A stretch of DNA of 64,000 nucleotides from Streptomyces sp. NBC_01478 (GCF_036227225.1 NZ_CP109444.1:3019501-3083500); one strand, 5' to 3'. Shown: positions 30,942 to 40,155, numbered from the stretch's first letter. Program-made: numbers and translations. The notes: a model not told the origin generated them from the sequence alone.

Positions 30942-31933
30942 GCGACCGATGACGTGACCTCCGCCGTTTCGGTTCCCAGGCGGGTGAACTGCGCCCGGTA
31001 GGCGCTCGGTGTCAGCCCGGTGCGGCGGACCAGATGGCCGCGCAGCGAGTCCGCCGTGCCCAGGCCGCAGGCGCGGGCCAGTTGGTCCATGGGGAGGGCG
31101 GTGGTCTCCAGGAGTTCCTTGGCGCGCTCGACGCGCTGGTGGAGCAGCCACTGCAAGGGGCTCACGCCGCTCTCCGCGTGGAAGCGGCGGGTGAGGGTGC
31201 GCACGCTCACGCCCGCGTGCCGGGCCAGGTCGGTGAGGGTGAGCGGCTTGTCGAGGTTGCGCATGGCCCAGCCCCGGGTGTCGGCGCAGGCGGTGCCGCG
31301 CTCGGGCGGCAGCGGGGTCTGGGTGAACTGGGTCTGGCCGCCCGGCCGTACGGGTGCGACCAGAGCGAGGCGGGCGACCTCGTTGGCGACGGCGGCGCCG
31401 TAGTCGGTGCGGATGATGTGCAGGCAGAGGTCGATGCCGGCGGCGTATCCGGAGGCGGTGAGAACCTGGCCGTCCTGGACGTAGAGGACGTCGCCCCTGA
31501 GGTCGAGGGCCGGGTAGCGCTCGCGGAGTTCGTCCGCCATCCCCCAGTACGTGGTGGCGCTGCGGCCGTCGAGCAGCCCGGCCTCGGCGAGCAGGAAGGC
31601 GCCGCTGCAGATGGAGGCGACGCGCTTGCCCGCGGCGGCGGCCTCGCGGACGGCGGCGACCGCGACCGGATCGGGTTCGTACCGCTCGCCGGTGCCCGCG
31701 AGCACCACGGTGTCGGCGGTGTGCAGGGCGTCGAGGCCCCGGCCCACCTGGAGGTGCAGACCGCCGGTCGTCATCACCGGGCCGCCGTCGGAGCTGCAGA
31801 TGGTCACCTCGTAGCCGGGGGCGCCGTCGACCTCGACCTTGGCGAAGAGCATCTCCGGGATGGCCAGGTTGAACATGGACACGGGGGACGGCGCGACGAT
31901 CGCGACGCGGTGCGGGGGCCGTTTCCTCGGCAT
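30938..31933 (-). CDS. GlxA-family transcriptional regulator (DJ-1/PfpI + AraC HTH)
   Basis: 331 residues: an N-terminal DJ-1/PfpI-like domain (about 8-190, with the nucleophile-elbow sequence ASICSGAFLLAEAG near 110) and a C-terminal AraC-type double helix-turn-helix (about 215-320, LTLTDLARHAGVSVRTLTRRF and the GLTPSAYRAQF end). Such proteins regulate amine, arginine or choline metabolism or stress genes. It is divergent from an MFS exporter 70 bp away, a likely second target. Confidence 0.9.
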   Translation of the reverse strand: MPRKRPPHRVAIVAPSPVSMFNLAIPEMLFAKVEVDGAPGYEVTICSSDGGPVMTTGGLHLQVGRGLDALHTADTVVLAGTGERYEPDPVAVAAVREAAAAGKRVASICSGAFLLAEAGLLDGRSATTYWGMADELRERYPALDLRGDVLYVQDGQVLTASGYAAGIDLCLHIIRTDYGAAVANEVARLALVAPVRPGGQTQFTQTPLPPERGTACADTRGWAMRNLDKPLTLTDLARHAGVSVRTLTRRFHAESGVSPLQWLLHQRVERAKELLETTALPMDQLARACGLGTADSLRGHLVRRTGLTPSAYRAQFTRLGTETAEVTSSVA

Positions 31934-32003
31934 GGCCAGAACCTCCGGGTGTATGGCGTTCCGGCCACTACTCTACGGCGCCGCACATCCGCAGCATGGA
32001 CGC

Positions 32004-33398
32004 ATGACATCGCCCACCCCCACCCCCACGCCCCCGTCAGCCTCCCAACTCACGCCCCGCACCGGTGATTCGAGGAACCCCTCCCCCGCCCTGGTCCTCG
32101 CCGCCGCCCTCCTCGGTTTCGCGCTCATCAGCCTCGACGCGTCCGTGGTGAACGTGGCGCTGCCGTCGATCGAGGACGCGTTCGGCGGCGGGATGTCGGG
32201 GTTGCAGTGGGTGGTCGACGCGTACACGCTGTCCTTCGCCGCGCTGATGCTGTCCACCGGCGCCTTCGCGGACCGGGCCGGGGCGAGCCGCGCGTACGCG
32301 ATCGGCCTCGCGGTCTTCACCCTCGCCTCGGCCGCCTGCGGCCTGGCCCCGAACCTGCCCGCGCTGATCACCGCGCGGGGAGCGCAGGGCGTGGCGGCGG
32401 CCGTCGTCCTGCCGGCCTCCCTGTCCCTGGTCCGACAGGCCTACGCCGAACCGGCCAAGAGGGCGCGGGCGGTGGCGACTTGGGCGGCCGGAGGCGCGGT
32501 GGCGGTGGCCCTCGGTCCGGTGGCGGGCGGTGCGCTGACCACGGTCTGGGACTGGCGGGGCGTCTTCTTCATCAACCTGCCGCTGGGCGCGGTCGCGCTG
32601 TTGCTGCTGCTCCGGGCGCCGCGCTCGGAACGCCGGCCCGCGCCGCTGGACCTGCCGGGCCAACTGCTGGCGGTGATCACGCTCACGGGCGTGACCTTCG
32701 CGGTGATCGAGGGCGGGGTGACCGGCATCGGTGCCCTGCTCGTCGCGCTCCTCGCGGGCGGGCTCTTCGTCCGGGTCGAGCTGCGCCAGTCGCATCCGGT
32801 GGTGCCGTTCGGCCTGTTCCGCAGCCGTACGGTGTCCGTGGCGGTCGCGTCGGGTGTCGCGTGCAGTGTCGCCTTCTTCGGCCTGATCTTCCTCTTCTCG
32901 CTCTTCTTCCAGCAGGTGCAGGGCCGTTCGGCGCTGTACGCCGGGCTGATGTTCCTGCCGATGACCGGGCTGATCGGAGTGACGAACCTCGTGTCGGGCA
33001 AGCTGGCGGCCCGCCACGGCGCCCGACTGCCCATGCTGATCGGCCAGTCGCTCGCCGCGCTGGGCTCACTCGTCCTTCTCTGCGTCGACGAGAGCACACC
33101 CCCGCTCCTGGTGGCCTGGCTCCTCGTCCCGATGGCCCTCGGCTGCGCCCTGACCGTCCCGCCGCTGACCATCGCGATGATGGACGCGGTACCGGCCGAA
33201 CGCGCGGGACTGGCGGCCGGTGTACTCAACTCGGCGCGGCAGGTGTCCGGTGGGCTGGGGATCGCCGTGTTCGGGGCGCTGGTCTCCGACGGTTTCACGG
33301 CGGGCCTGCGGGAGAGCCTCGCGATCAGCGCGACTCTCTTCGCGGTGACGGCCTTCCTCAGCTTCCGTCTCTCAGGTCGTCCGGCCAACCAGGCCTGA
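32004..33398 (+). CDS. MFS drug/proton antiporter (DHA2 type)
   Basis: Inner-membrane exporter of 464 residues with about 14 hydrophobic segments. The N-terminal LISLDASVVNVALPSI (DHA2 motif), the GAFADRAGASRAYAIGL motif A region after the second helix, and the GPVAGGAL motif C near residue 170 are visible. The start at 32004 precedes a Pro/Thr-rich leader. Its 3' end overlaps the convergent DUF1349 gene by 41 bp. Confidence 0.9.
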   Translation: MTSPTPTPTPPSASQLTPRTGDSRNPSPALVLAAALLGFALISLDASVVNVALPSIEDAFGGGMSGLQWVVDAYTLSFAALMLSTGAFADRAGASRAYAIGLAVFTLASAACGLAPNLPALITARGAQGVAAAVVLPASLSLVRQAYAEPAKRARAVATWAAGGAVAVALGPVAGGALTTVWDWRGVFFINLPLGAVALLLLLRAPRSERRPAPLDLPGQLLAVITLTGVTFAVIEGGVTGIGALLVALLAGGLFVRVELRQSHPVVPFGLFRSRTVSVAVASGVACSVAFFGLIFLFSLFFQQVQGRSALYAGLMFLPMTGLIGVTNLVSGKLAARHGARLPMLIGQSLAALGSLVLLCVDESTPPLLVAWLLVPMALGCALTVPPLTIAMMDAVPAERAGLAAGVLNSARQVSGGLGIAVFGALVSDGFTAGLRESLAISATLFAVTAFLSFRLSGRPANQA

Positions 33399-33966
33399 AC
33401 TCAAGGTGGTCGTACGTCACGACGCACCCCTCCCCCATCGGCGACTGCGTCATGAACCCGACCAGCGCCGCGTCCGTCTCCTTCTCGTCGCCGAGGGTGA
33501 AGAGCCGGACGAAGACCCAGCGCTCACCGTCCCGCGAGGCGTGAAAGGCAAAGGCACGGCCTGTGCGGCTCACTCGCAGCCATACCGAACTGCCCTCGAC
33601 GGTGAAGGAGTTGGCGTCGTCCGAGTGCCCTCGGGTGACCACCGTGCAGACGGTCGGCACGTCCGGCGAGTACTCCAGGCACAACTTGGCCCAGGCCCGC
33701 TCACCGACGTGGACGTAGAGCACCCCGGCATCGAAGGACCCCGCGAACCCGACGGTGACGCGGGCGATTAGCTGGAAGTCCCCATGCGGCGCCCCGAGCA
33801 GTCGAGGCGCATCGGAGGCGGGGTCCAACCCCTCCCCGGTGGGCGGCACGAACCGGTCCTGCCGGGGCCCGGCCCACCCCGTGAGCACACCGTCTTCGAA
33901 CGACCAGTGCCCATCGGGCCCGTAAGTGCGGAGGGGGAAAGGCAGTTGGGAGATCTCCAATTCCAT
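33358..33966 (-). CDS. DUF1349 domain-containing protein
   Basis: 202-residue protein with the concanavalin-like beta-sandwich of DUF1349 (regulation of enolase 1 family): FQLIARVTVGFAGSFDAGVLYVHV, WAKLCLEYSPD and SVWLRVSRTGRAFAFHASRDGERW are characteristic. No signal peptide. Role unknown; related domains bind carbohydrates. Both 3' ends at this locus code, since it overlaps the MFS gene by 41 bp. Confidence 0.88.
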   Translation of the reverse strand: MELEISQLPFPLRTYGPDGHWSFEDGVLTGWAGPRQDRFVPPTGEGLDPASDAPRLLGAPHGDFQLIARVTVGFAGSFDAGVLYVHVGERAWAKLCLEYSPDVPTVCTVVTRGHSDDANSFTVEGSSVWLRVSRTGRAFAFHASRDGERWVFVRLFTLGDEKETDAALVGFMTQSPMGEGCVVTYDHLEFRPGWPDDLRDGS

Positions 33967-33999
33967 CCACTCATCATCTCAGGCCAAGGGGGCTGCCTT

Positions 34000-34075
34000 T
34001 AGGGGCGCGGGGCTGTATCGATTTGCGGCTCCGCCGCGTGGGCGCGACCAGCCACAACGAACCGGCACTCCGCAG
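34000..34075 (+). repeat. Dispersed intergenic repeat, copy B
   Basis: Plus-orientation copy: AGGGGCGCGGGGCTGT from 34001, GCGGCTCCGCCGC at 34025-34037 and GGGCGCGACCAGCC at 34040-34053. It lies between the DUF1349 gene start and the 3' end of the aldehyde dehydrogenase gene, both on the minus strand. Confidence 0.8.
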
Positions 34076-34096
34076 TCAACCGCACCCCCAACGGCG

Positions 34097-35626
34097 CTAC
34101 CGCTCCAAACGCCCGTCATAACGCCGAGGCAACCCAAGGGGATTACCGTCCCGCAACTCCAACGGCAGCAACGCCTCAGGCGTGTTCTGGTAGGCAACAG
34201 GCCGCAGCCACCGCTCAATCGCCGTACCACCAACGGAAGTCGAGGTAGACGTCGTAGCGGGGTACGGCCCCCCGTGATGCTGCGCCGGCGCCACCGCAAC
34301 CCCGGTGGGCCACGCGTTCACCAACACCCGCCCGGCCAGCGGCGTGAGTTCGGCCAGGATCTCCGCCCCCCGCCCCTCCCCCGCCGCTTCCTCCGCCGAC
34401 AGATGAACCGTCGCCGTGAGATTCCCCGGCAGTCGCGACAGCACGGCCTGCGCCTGCGCGTCGTCGTCGTAGCGCGCCACCACGGTGACCGGCCCGAAGC
34501 ACTCCTCGAGCAGCAGGTCGTACGCCCCCTCGGACGCGAGCTTCTCCGCCGGCACCGTCAGGAACCCCGGGCTCACGGTGTGCTCGCTGCCCGCGCCGGG
34601 CGTCACCGGCGATTCCACATCCGGGAGTTGAGCCCGCTCGGTGACCCCCGCGAGGAAGTTGTCCCGCATCCGGTGGTCCAGCAGGACTCCGGAGTCCGTG
34701 TCGCTGACGGCGTCGGTGAGGGACTTGACCAGCCCGTCCCCGGCGGAGCCGGACGGCACCAGCACCAGCCCCGGCTTCACACAGAACTGGCCGACGCCCA
34801 GGGTCATCGACCCCGCGAGCCCCGTACCGATCGCCTCGGCCCGCTCGGCCGCCGCCGCCTCGGTGATCACGACGGGGTTCAGGGAGCCCAGTTCGCCGTG
34901 GAAGGGGATCGGGACGGGACGGGACGCGGCCGCGTCGAAGAGGGCACGGCCGCCGCGTACGGAACCGGTGAACCCGGCCGCCGAGACCAGCGGGTGCCTG
35001 ACCAGTTCGACGCCCGCCTCGAAGCCGTGCACCAGGCCGAGGACGCCGGCCGGGATGCCCTGCTCGGCGGCGGCCCGGCGCAGCACGCTCGCGACCAGCT
35101 CGGACAGGCCGGGGTGGTCGGGGTGGGCCTTGACGACGACCGGGCAGCCGGCCGCCAGCGCGCTCGCGGTGTCGCCGCCGGGGACGGAGAAGGCGAAGGG
35201 GAAGTTGGAGGCCGAGTAGACGGCGACGACACCCAGCGGCACCTTGTAGCGGCGCAGGTCCGGGATCGGCGGGGTGGCCGTGTCGTCGGGGTGGTTGATG
35301 ACGACGTCGAGGAAGGCGCCCTCGTCGACGATGTCCGCGAAGGCCCTCAACTGGTAGCAGGTGCGGGCCAGTTCGCCGTTCAGCCGGACCGGGCCGAGCG
35401 CGGTCTCCGCGTCGGCGACCTCGACCAACTGGTTCTTGGCCGCTTCGAGCTGGTCGGCGGCGCCGCGCAGGAAGGCCGCGCGGACCGTACGGTCGGCGAG
35501 GGAACCGCGCGCGGCGTGCGCGGCGCGGACGGTGGCGTCCACCTCCTGGGCTGTGGCCTCCACCGCAACCTGTTCCCGCTGCTTCCCGGTTCGGGGGTCG
35601 ACACTCCAGACTGGTGCTGCTGCCAC
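34097..35626 (-). CDS. Aldehyde dehydrogenase, 2-oxoglutarate-semialdehyde type (NADP+)
   Basis: Oxidises an aldehyde, most likely 2-oxoglutarate semialdehyde from sugar-acid or pentose breakdown. 509 residues. The catalytic Glu is in FHGELGSLNPVVI and the catalytic Cys in LGVGQFCVKPGLVLVP, forms typical of the KGSADH subfamily; the cofactor region SNFPFAFSVPGGDTASALAAG also fits. GTG 35626 is chosen since GGAGGG lies 7 bp upstream; a GTG at 35641 has none. It is divergent from an IclR regulator with an operator-like site between. Confidence 0.9.
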   Translation of the reverse strand: MAAAPVWSVDPRTGKQREQVAVEATAQEVDATVRAAHAARGSLADRTVRAAFLRGAADQLEAAKNQLVEVADAETALGPVRLNGELARTCYQLRAFADIVDEGAFLDVVINHPDDTATPPIPDLRRYKVPLGVVAVYSASNFPFAFSVPGGDTASALAAGCPVVVKAHPDHPGLSELVASVLRRAAAEQGIPAGVLGLVHGFEAGVELVRHPLVSAAGFTGSVRGGRALFDAAASRPVPIPFHGELGSLNPVVITEAAAAERAEAIGTGLAGSMTLGVGQFCVKPGLVLVPSGSAGDGLVKSLTDAVSDTDSGVLLDHRMRDNFLAGVTERAQLPDVESPVTPGAGSEHTVSPGFLTVPAEKLASEGAYDLLLEECFGPVTVVARYDDDAQAQAVLSRLPGNLTATVHLSAEEAAGEGRGAEILAELTPLAGRVLVNAWPTGVAVAPAQHHGGPYPATTSTSTSVGGTAIERWLRPVAYQNTPEALLPLELRDGNPLGLPRRYDGRLER

Positions 35627-35676
35627 CGCGGGTCCCTCCACATGTAATGCCGCAGTTCTGGGTCATTCACCAGGGT

Positions 35677-35694
35677 CGTTCGATATGCTGAACG
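35677..35694. promoter_or_regulatory. IclR-type operator candidate
   Basis: CGTTC-GATATGCT-GAACG, a perfect 5-bp inverted repeat with an 8-bp centre, resembles the GTTCGATAT...GAAC sites bound by IclR-family regulators. It lies midway between the dehydrogenase and the iclR-type gene. A second GTTC-TCGTC-GAAC is at 35738-35750. Confidence 0.5.
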
Positions 35695-35768
35695 CTGTCT
35701 CTGATGATGAATATGCTCGTGGAGACGATAACTCAAGGTTCTCGTCGAACGAAGGGGTGTCAAGGGCG

Positions 35769-36542
35769 ATGTCGGCAGGCGAGACAGGCGGCGGGGCACA
35801 GGTCAAGTCCGCGGTGCGCACGGTGGAGCTGCTCGAATACTTCGCGGGCCGGCCCGGTATGCACTCCCTCGCGGCGGTCCAGGAGGCCGTCGGCTACCCC
35901 AAGTCCAGCCTGTACATGCTGCTGCGCACGCTGGTGGAGCTGGGCTGGGTGGAGACGGACGCGACGGGCACGCGGTACGGCATCGGCGTCCGGGCGCTGC
36001 TGGTGGGCACGTCGTACATCGACGGCGACGAGGTCGTGGCGGCGGCCCGCCCCACACTGGACCGCCTCTCGGACGACACCACGGAGACCATCCACCTCGC
36101 CCGCCTCGACGGCACGAACGTGGTCTACCTGGCCACCCGCCAGTCCCAGCACTATCTACGGCCCTTCACCCGCGTCGGCCGCCGGCTCCCGGCGCACTCG
36201 ACCTCGCTGGGCAAGGCGCTGCTGAGCACCTACTCGGACGAGCAGGTCCGCAAGATGCTCCCGGAGACGCTGCCCGCGCTCACCGAGCACACGATCACCG
36301 ACCGCGAGAAGCTCATCGAGGAGCTGCACACGGTCCGCGAGCAGGGCTTCGCCGTGGACCGCGAGGAGAACACGCTGGGCCTGCGCTGCTTCGGCGTCGC
36401 GATCCCGTACCGCACCCCGGCCCGCGACGCGATCAGTTGCTCGGTGCCGGTGGCCCGGCTGACGCCCGCCCACGAACAGATGGTGAAGGACGCCCTGTTC
36501 GACGCCCGTGACCGACTGACCCTGGCCACCCGGAGGCTCTGA
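35769..36542 (+). CDS. IclR-family transcriptional regulator
   Basis: 257-residue regulator: N-terminal winged helix (about 14-75, SAVRTVELLEYFAGRPG and YPKSSLYMLLRTLVELGWVE) and C-terminal ligand-binding GAF-like domain (about 90-250, LPAHSTSLGKALLS and GFAVDREENTLGLRCFGVAIPY). ATG 35769 follows an AAGGG site; an upstream GTG is possible. It probably regulates the divergent dehydrogenase gene in response to a sugar-acid intermediate. Confidence 0.92.
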   Translation: MSAGETGGGAQVKSAVRTVELLEYFAGRPGMHSLAAVQEAVGYPKSSLYMLLRTLVELGWVETDATGTRYGIGVRALLVGTSYIDGDEVVAAARPTLDRLSDDTTETIHLARLDGTNVVYLATRQSQHYLRPFTRVGRRLPAHSTSLGKALLSTYSDEQVRKMLPETLPALTEHTITDREKLIEELHTVREQGFAVDREENTLGLRCFGVAIPYRTPARDAISCSVPVARLTPAHEQMVKDALFDARDRLTLATRRL

Positions 36543-36545
36543 ACC

Positions 36546-37019
36546 ATGCAGGTCGCACTCCGTCCCGTCCACGACAGTGACCTGCCGGTCTTCTACCGGC
36601 AGACGAACGACCCCGAGTCCCTGCGGATGGCCGCCTTCACCGCGAAGGACCCGGCCGACCGGGACGCCTTCGACGCCCACTGGAAGCGCATCCGCGCCTT
36701 GTCCGGCGTCCTGAATCGCACGATCCTCGCGGACGGCGACGTGGTGGGCAGCGCGGCGGTGTACGGGGAGCCGGACGAGCGCGAGGTGACGTACTGGATC
36801 GACCGCGCCTACTGGGGCAAGGGCATCGCGACGGCCGCGCTCCGCGACCTGCTGGCCGAGGTGCCCGAACGCCCGCTGCACGCGCGCGTGGCGGCCGACA
36901 ACGCGGCGTCCCGGCGCGTACTGCAGAAGTGCGGTTTCGTGGTCACCGGCCACGACCGGGGGTTCGCGAACGCGCGCGGCGAGGAGATCGACGAACTCCT
37001 CCTGACGCTGACTTCATGA
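36546..37019 (+). CDS. GNAT-family N-acetyltransferase (RimJ/RimL-like)
   Basis: 157-residue acetyltransferase. EVTYWIDRAYWGKGIATAALRDLL holds the acetyl-CoA loop, and AADNAASRRVLQKCGFVVTG is the usual C-terminal motif of RimJ/RimL-like GNATs. It begins 3 bp after the iclR-type stop, so it is co-transcribed. Substrate unknown. Confidence 0.88.
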   Translation: MQVALRPVHDSDLPVFYRQTNDPESLRMAAFTAKDPADRDAFDAHWKRIRALSGVLNRTILADGDVVGSAAVYGEPDEREVTYWIDRAYWGKGIATAALRDLLAEVPERPLHARVAADNAASRRVLQKCGFVVTGHDRGFANARGEEIDELLLTLTS

Positions 37020-37044
37020 GCGCTGGATGAGAAAAATGCCGTAA

Positions 37045-37061
37045 GGGAACGATTCGTTCCC
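37045..37061. promoter_or_regulatory. 17-bp palindrome GGGAACGA-T-TCGTTCCC, possible ECF promoter element
   Basis: A perfect 8-bp inverted repeat 22 bp before the penicillin-binding protein ATG. Its left arm contains GGAAC, the common -35 word of ECF-sigma promoters, and CGTC follows 18 bp later at 37069-37072, close to the usual ECF spacing. It may instead be an operator. Confidence 0.4.
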
Positions 37062-37083
37062 GCCCGGTCGTCTTCAGAGCGGG

Positions 37084-38541
37084 ATGAACAAGACGATCAG
37101 GCGCACCTCCGTGTTCGTACTGCTCCTCGTGTTCGCTCTCCTGGCGAGGGCGACCTGGGTGCAGTTCTACGACGGCCAGGCACTCGCGGACGACCAGGAC
37201 AACCGACGGAACGCGATCGAGACGTACGCGGACCCGCTCGGGAACATCATCGTGGCCGGGAACGCGATCACCGGCTCGGCCCGGACGGAGAGCAGCAGCG
37301 ACCTCGCGTACAAACGCACGTACACGGACGGCAAGCTGTACGCGGCGGTGACGGGCTATGCCTCGCAGAGTTACGCGCCGACGCAGTTGGAGGGGATCTA
37401 CGCGGATCTCCTCGACGGCACGGACAGCAGTCTGAAGACCGCGATGGACACGGTCACCGACGAGCGGGCCGCCCCGGGCAACGTGGTCACGACGATCGAC
37501 CCGGATGTGCAGAAGGCGGCGTACGACGCGCTCGGCGACAAGAAGGGTGCCGCCGTGGCGATGGATCCGACGACCGGCAAGATCCTCGCCGTCGTCTCGA
37601 CGCCGTCCTACGACCCCTCGACGCTGACCGACGCCAACACCGCCGGTACGGCGTGGAAGCAGCTCAACGCGGACGCGGACAAGCCGCTGACCAACCGGGC
37701 GCTGCGCCAGCCGCTGCCACCGGGGTCGACGTTCAAGCTGGTCGTGGCGGCGGCCGCGCTGGAGGACGGGCTCTACTCCTCGGTGGACGAGAAGACGACC
37801 AGCCCGTCGCCGTACACCCTGCCGGGCACGGTCACCCCCCTGAAGAACGAGAGTTCGTCCGCGCCCTGCACGAACGCCTCGATCCGCGTCGCGCTGCAGT
37901 ACTCGTGCAACACGGTGTTCGCGAAGATGGCCGTCGACCTGGGGCAGGACAAGGTCAGGGCGATGGCCGAGAAGTTCGGCTTCAACGACGACAAGCTGGA
38001 CATCCCGGTGCGGGCGTACCCGAGCGTGTACCCGTCGAACATGAACAAGTCGTCCACGGCCCTGACCGGCATCGGCCAGTACGACGTGACGGCCACCCCG
38101 CTCCAGATGGCCATGGTGTCGGCCGCTATAGCCAACAACGGCAAGCTGGTCTCCCCGCACATGGTGTCGGAGACCACCGACAGCGGCGGAGATGTGGTCC
38201 ACAACTACGACGACAGCACGACGACGAAGGAGATCGTCAGCTCCGACACCGCCCGGCAACTCCAGTCGGCGATGCAGACGGTCATCACGGACGGCACCGG
38301 CACGAACGCCGAGATCGCGGGCGTCACCGTGGGCGGCAAGACGGGCACGGCCCAGCACGGCGAGAACAACGACCAGTCGCCGTATGCCTGGTTCACCGCG
38401 TACGGCAAGTCCGACTCGACCGGCAAGCAGGTCGCGGTGGCGGTACTGGTGGAACAGTCCGACGCGGCAAGGTCGGAGATCAGCGGCAACGGCTTGGCGG
38501 CCCCGGTGGCCAAGGCAATGATGAAAGCGGCGTTGCAATGA
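37084..38541 (+). CDS. Class B penicillin-binding protein (transpeptidase)
   Basis: Membrane-anchored D,D-transpeptidase of 485 residues, PbpA-like. An N-terminal membrane helix spans about residues 8-24. Catalytic motifs are intact: STFK with Ser215, SCN with Ser274, and KTGTA with Lys419. ATG start after GAGCGGG. It is not next to ftsW/rodA. A GGGAACGA palindrome with ECF-like spacing lies upstream and a CCCCTG-TTTT-CAGGGG hairpin directly follows the stop. Confidence 0.93.
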   Translation: MNKTIRRTSVFVLLLVFALLARATWVQFYDGQALADDQDNRRNAIETYADPLGNIIVAGNAITGSARTESSSDLAYKRTYTDGKLYAAVTGYASQSYAPTQLEGIYADLLDGTDSSLKTAMDTVTDERAAPGNVVTTIDPDVQKAAYDALGDKKGAAVAMDPTTGKILAVVSTPSYDPSTLTDANTAGTAWKQLNADADKPLTNRALRQPLPPGSTFKLVVAAAALEDGLYSSVDEKTTSPSPYTLPGTVTPLKNESSSAPCTNASIRVALQYSCNTVFAKMAVDLGQDKVRAMAEKFGFNDDKLDIPVRAYPSVYPSNMNKSSTALTGIGQYDVTATPLQMAMVSAAIANNGKLVSPHMVSETTDSGGDVVHNYDDSTTTKEIVSSDTARQLQSAMQTVITDGTGTNAEIAGVTVGGKTGTAQHGENNDQSPYAWFTAYGKSDSTGKQVAVAVLVEQSDAARSEISGNGLAAPVAKAMMKAALQ

Positions 38542-38542
38542 C

Positions 38543-38558
38543 CCCCTGTTTTCAGGGG
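38543..38558 (+). terminator. Hairpin CCCCTG-TTTT-CAGGGG after the PBP gene
   Basis: A perfect 6-bp stem with a TTTT loop starts 1 bp after the PBP stop. Its right arm runs into dispersed repeat copy C. There is no downstream T-tract. Confidence 0.5.
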
Positions 38559-38628
38559 CGCGGGGCTGTGTCTATTTTGCGGCTCCGCCGCGTGGGCGCG
38601 ACCAGCCACGACGAACTCGCGGCCGGTC
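38553..38628 (+). repeat. Dispersed intergenic repeat, copy C
   Basis: CAGGGGCGCGGGGCTGT, then TGCGGCTCCGCCGCG at 38579-38592, then TGGGCGCGACCAGCC, in plus orientation between the convergent PBP and NCS2 permease genes. Confidence 0.8.
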
Positions 38629-38640
38629 GCGCAGCGCCCC

Positions 38641-40092
38641 CTACTTCACACCGAGAATCTGCTCAACGGGGTCAATCGCGAAGTACACGAGGAACAGCGC
38701 CGAGACGCCCCACAGCAACCAGTTGACCTCCTTCGCCTTACCGAGCACCGCCTTGATCACGACGTACGAGATGAACCCGGCGCCGATCCCGTCGGTGATC
38801 GAGTACGTGAACGGCATCGCCGCGATGGTCAGGAACGCCGGAATCGCGATCTCGTACTTGTCCCAGTCGATGTGCTTGACATGGGTCATCATCAGGAACC
38901 CGACGGCGATCAGTGCAGGCGCGGCGGCCTGCAAGGGGACGATCGTCAGCAACGGCGTAAAGAACAGCGCGAGCCCGAACAGCCCACCGGTGATCAGGTT
39001 CGAGAACCCGGTACGCGACCCCTCACCGACCCCCGAAGCCGACTCGATATAGGCGGTGTTGGAGGACGCGGACCCGATCCCGCCGGCGACGGCTGCGGCG
39101 CCGTCGATGAACAGGACGCGACCGATGTTCGGCACCTGGCCGTCGTCGTCCAGAAGACCGGCCTCCGCGCTGATACCCACGATCGTGCCCATCGCGTCGA
39201 AGAAGTCCGACAGGATCAGCGTGAAGATCAGCAGGATCACAGTGATCGCGCTGGTCTCGCCGAACGCGCCGAACAGGCTGAAGTGACCGATGAGTCCGAA
39301 GTCGGGCGTGTCCACGATCTTGTCCGGCACCTTGGGGGTCATCAGGCCCCAACTCTTGATGTCGGCGGCGGAGTTGATGATGATCGCGAGGACGGTCATC
39401 GTGACGATGCTGATCAGGATCGCGCCCTTCACCTTGCGGGCGACCAGCGCGATGGTCAGCAGTACGCCGAGGCAGAAGACGAGGACGGGCCAGCCGGTCA
39501 GCCTGCCGACGGCGCCGAGTTGCACGGGGACCGTGGTCTGCGCGGCGTCCGGGATGCGGCTGACGAAGCCGGCGTCGACGAAGCCGATGAACGCGATGAA
39601 CAGGCCGATGCCGACCCCGATGGCCTGCTTGAGCTGTGTCGGGATCGCGTTCATGATCGCCTCGCGCAGTCCGGTGAGGACCAGGACGCAGATCAGGACG
39701 CCCTCGATGACGACGAGGCCCATCGCGTCGGGCCAGCTCATCAGCGGCGCCAACTGGAAGGCGACGACGGCGTTGAGGCCGAGGCCGGCCGCGATCGCGA
39801 GCGGCAGATTGCCGCCGACGCCCATGATGACCGTCATCACACAGGCCACCAGGGCGGTGGCGGTGACCAGTTGGCCGGTGTCGAGCGAGTGCCCGAACTT
39901 GTCCTTGGCGCTGCCGAGGATGATCGGGTTCAGGACGAGGATGTAGGCCATCGTGAAGAACGTGGCGAAGCCGCCGCGTATCTCACGGCCGAAGGTGGAT
40001 CCCCGTTCGGAGATCTTGAAGAACCGGTCGACGCCGTTCGCCGCCGGTGGTTCGGCACTTGGCCGGTCGGCCACCTTCTGTGACTCGGACAT
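38641..40092 (-). CDS. NCS2-family purine permease (AzgA type)
   Basis: Nucleobase:proton symporter of 483 residues with about 12-14 hydrophobic segments. The AzgA-branch features are FATFFTMAYILVLNPIIL near residue 42, GLGLNAVVAFQL near 103, VGIGLFIAFIGFVDAG and the LFIDGAAAVAGGIGSASSNTAYIES segment with the conserved acidic and asparagine residues. The likely substrate is hypoxanthine, guanine or adenine. It has its own upstream region with an AACCTG-AAA-CAGGTT palindrome. Confidence 0.92.
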   Translation of the reverse strand: MSESQKVADRPSAEPPAANGVDRFFKISERGSTFGREIRGGFATFFTMAYILVLNPIILGSAKDKFGHSLDTGQLVTATALVACVMTVIMGVGGNLPLAIAAGLGLNAVVAFQLAPLMSWPDAMGLVVIEGVLICVLVLTGLREAIMNAIPTQLKQAIGVGIGLFIAFIGFVDAGFVSRIPDAAQTTVPVQLGAVGRLTGWPVLVFCLGVLLTIALVARKVKGAILISIVTMTVLAIIINSAADIKSWGLMTPKVPDKIVDTPDFGLIGHFSLFGAFGETSAITVILLIFTLILSDFFDAMGTIVGISAEAGLLDDDGQVPNIGRVLFIDGAAAVAGGIGSASSNTAYIESASGVGEGSRTGFSNLITGGLFGLALFFTPLLTIVPLQAAAPALIAVGFLMMTHVKHIDWDKYEIAIPAFLTIAAMPFTYSITDGIGAGFISYVVIKAVLGKAKEVNWLLWGVSALFLVYFAIDPVEQILGVK

Positions 40093-40155
40093 GCGGGTAC
40101 TCCTCGTTGCCTCAATGATCGGTGCGCGGATGCTGGCTGGATTGTTCCCGTGTTG

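Noticed and set aside
34215..35666. Long minus-strand frame beside the aldehyde dehydrogenase
   Set aside because: It is the +1 frame shadow of the dehydrogenase, Arg/Gly-rich and without motifs.
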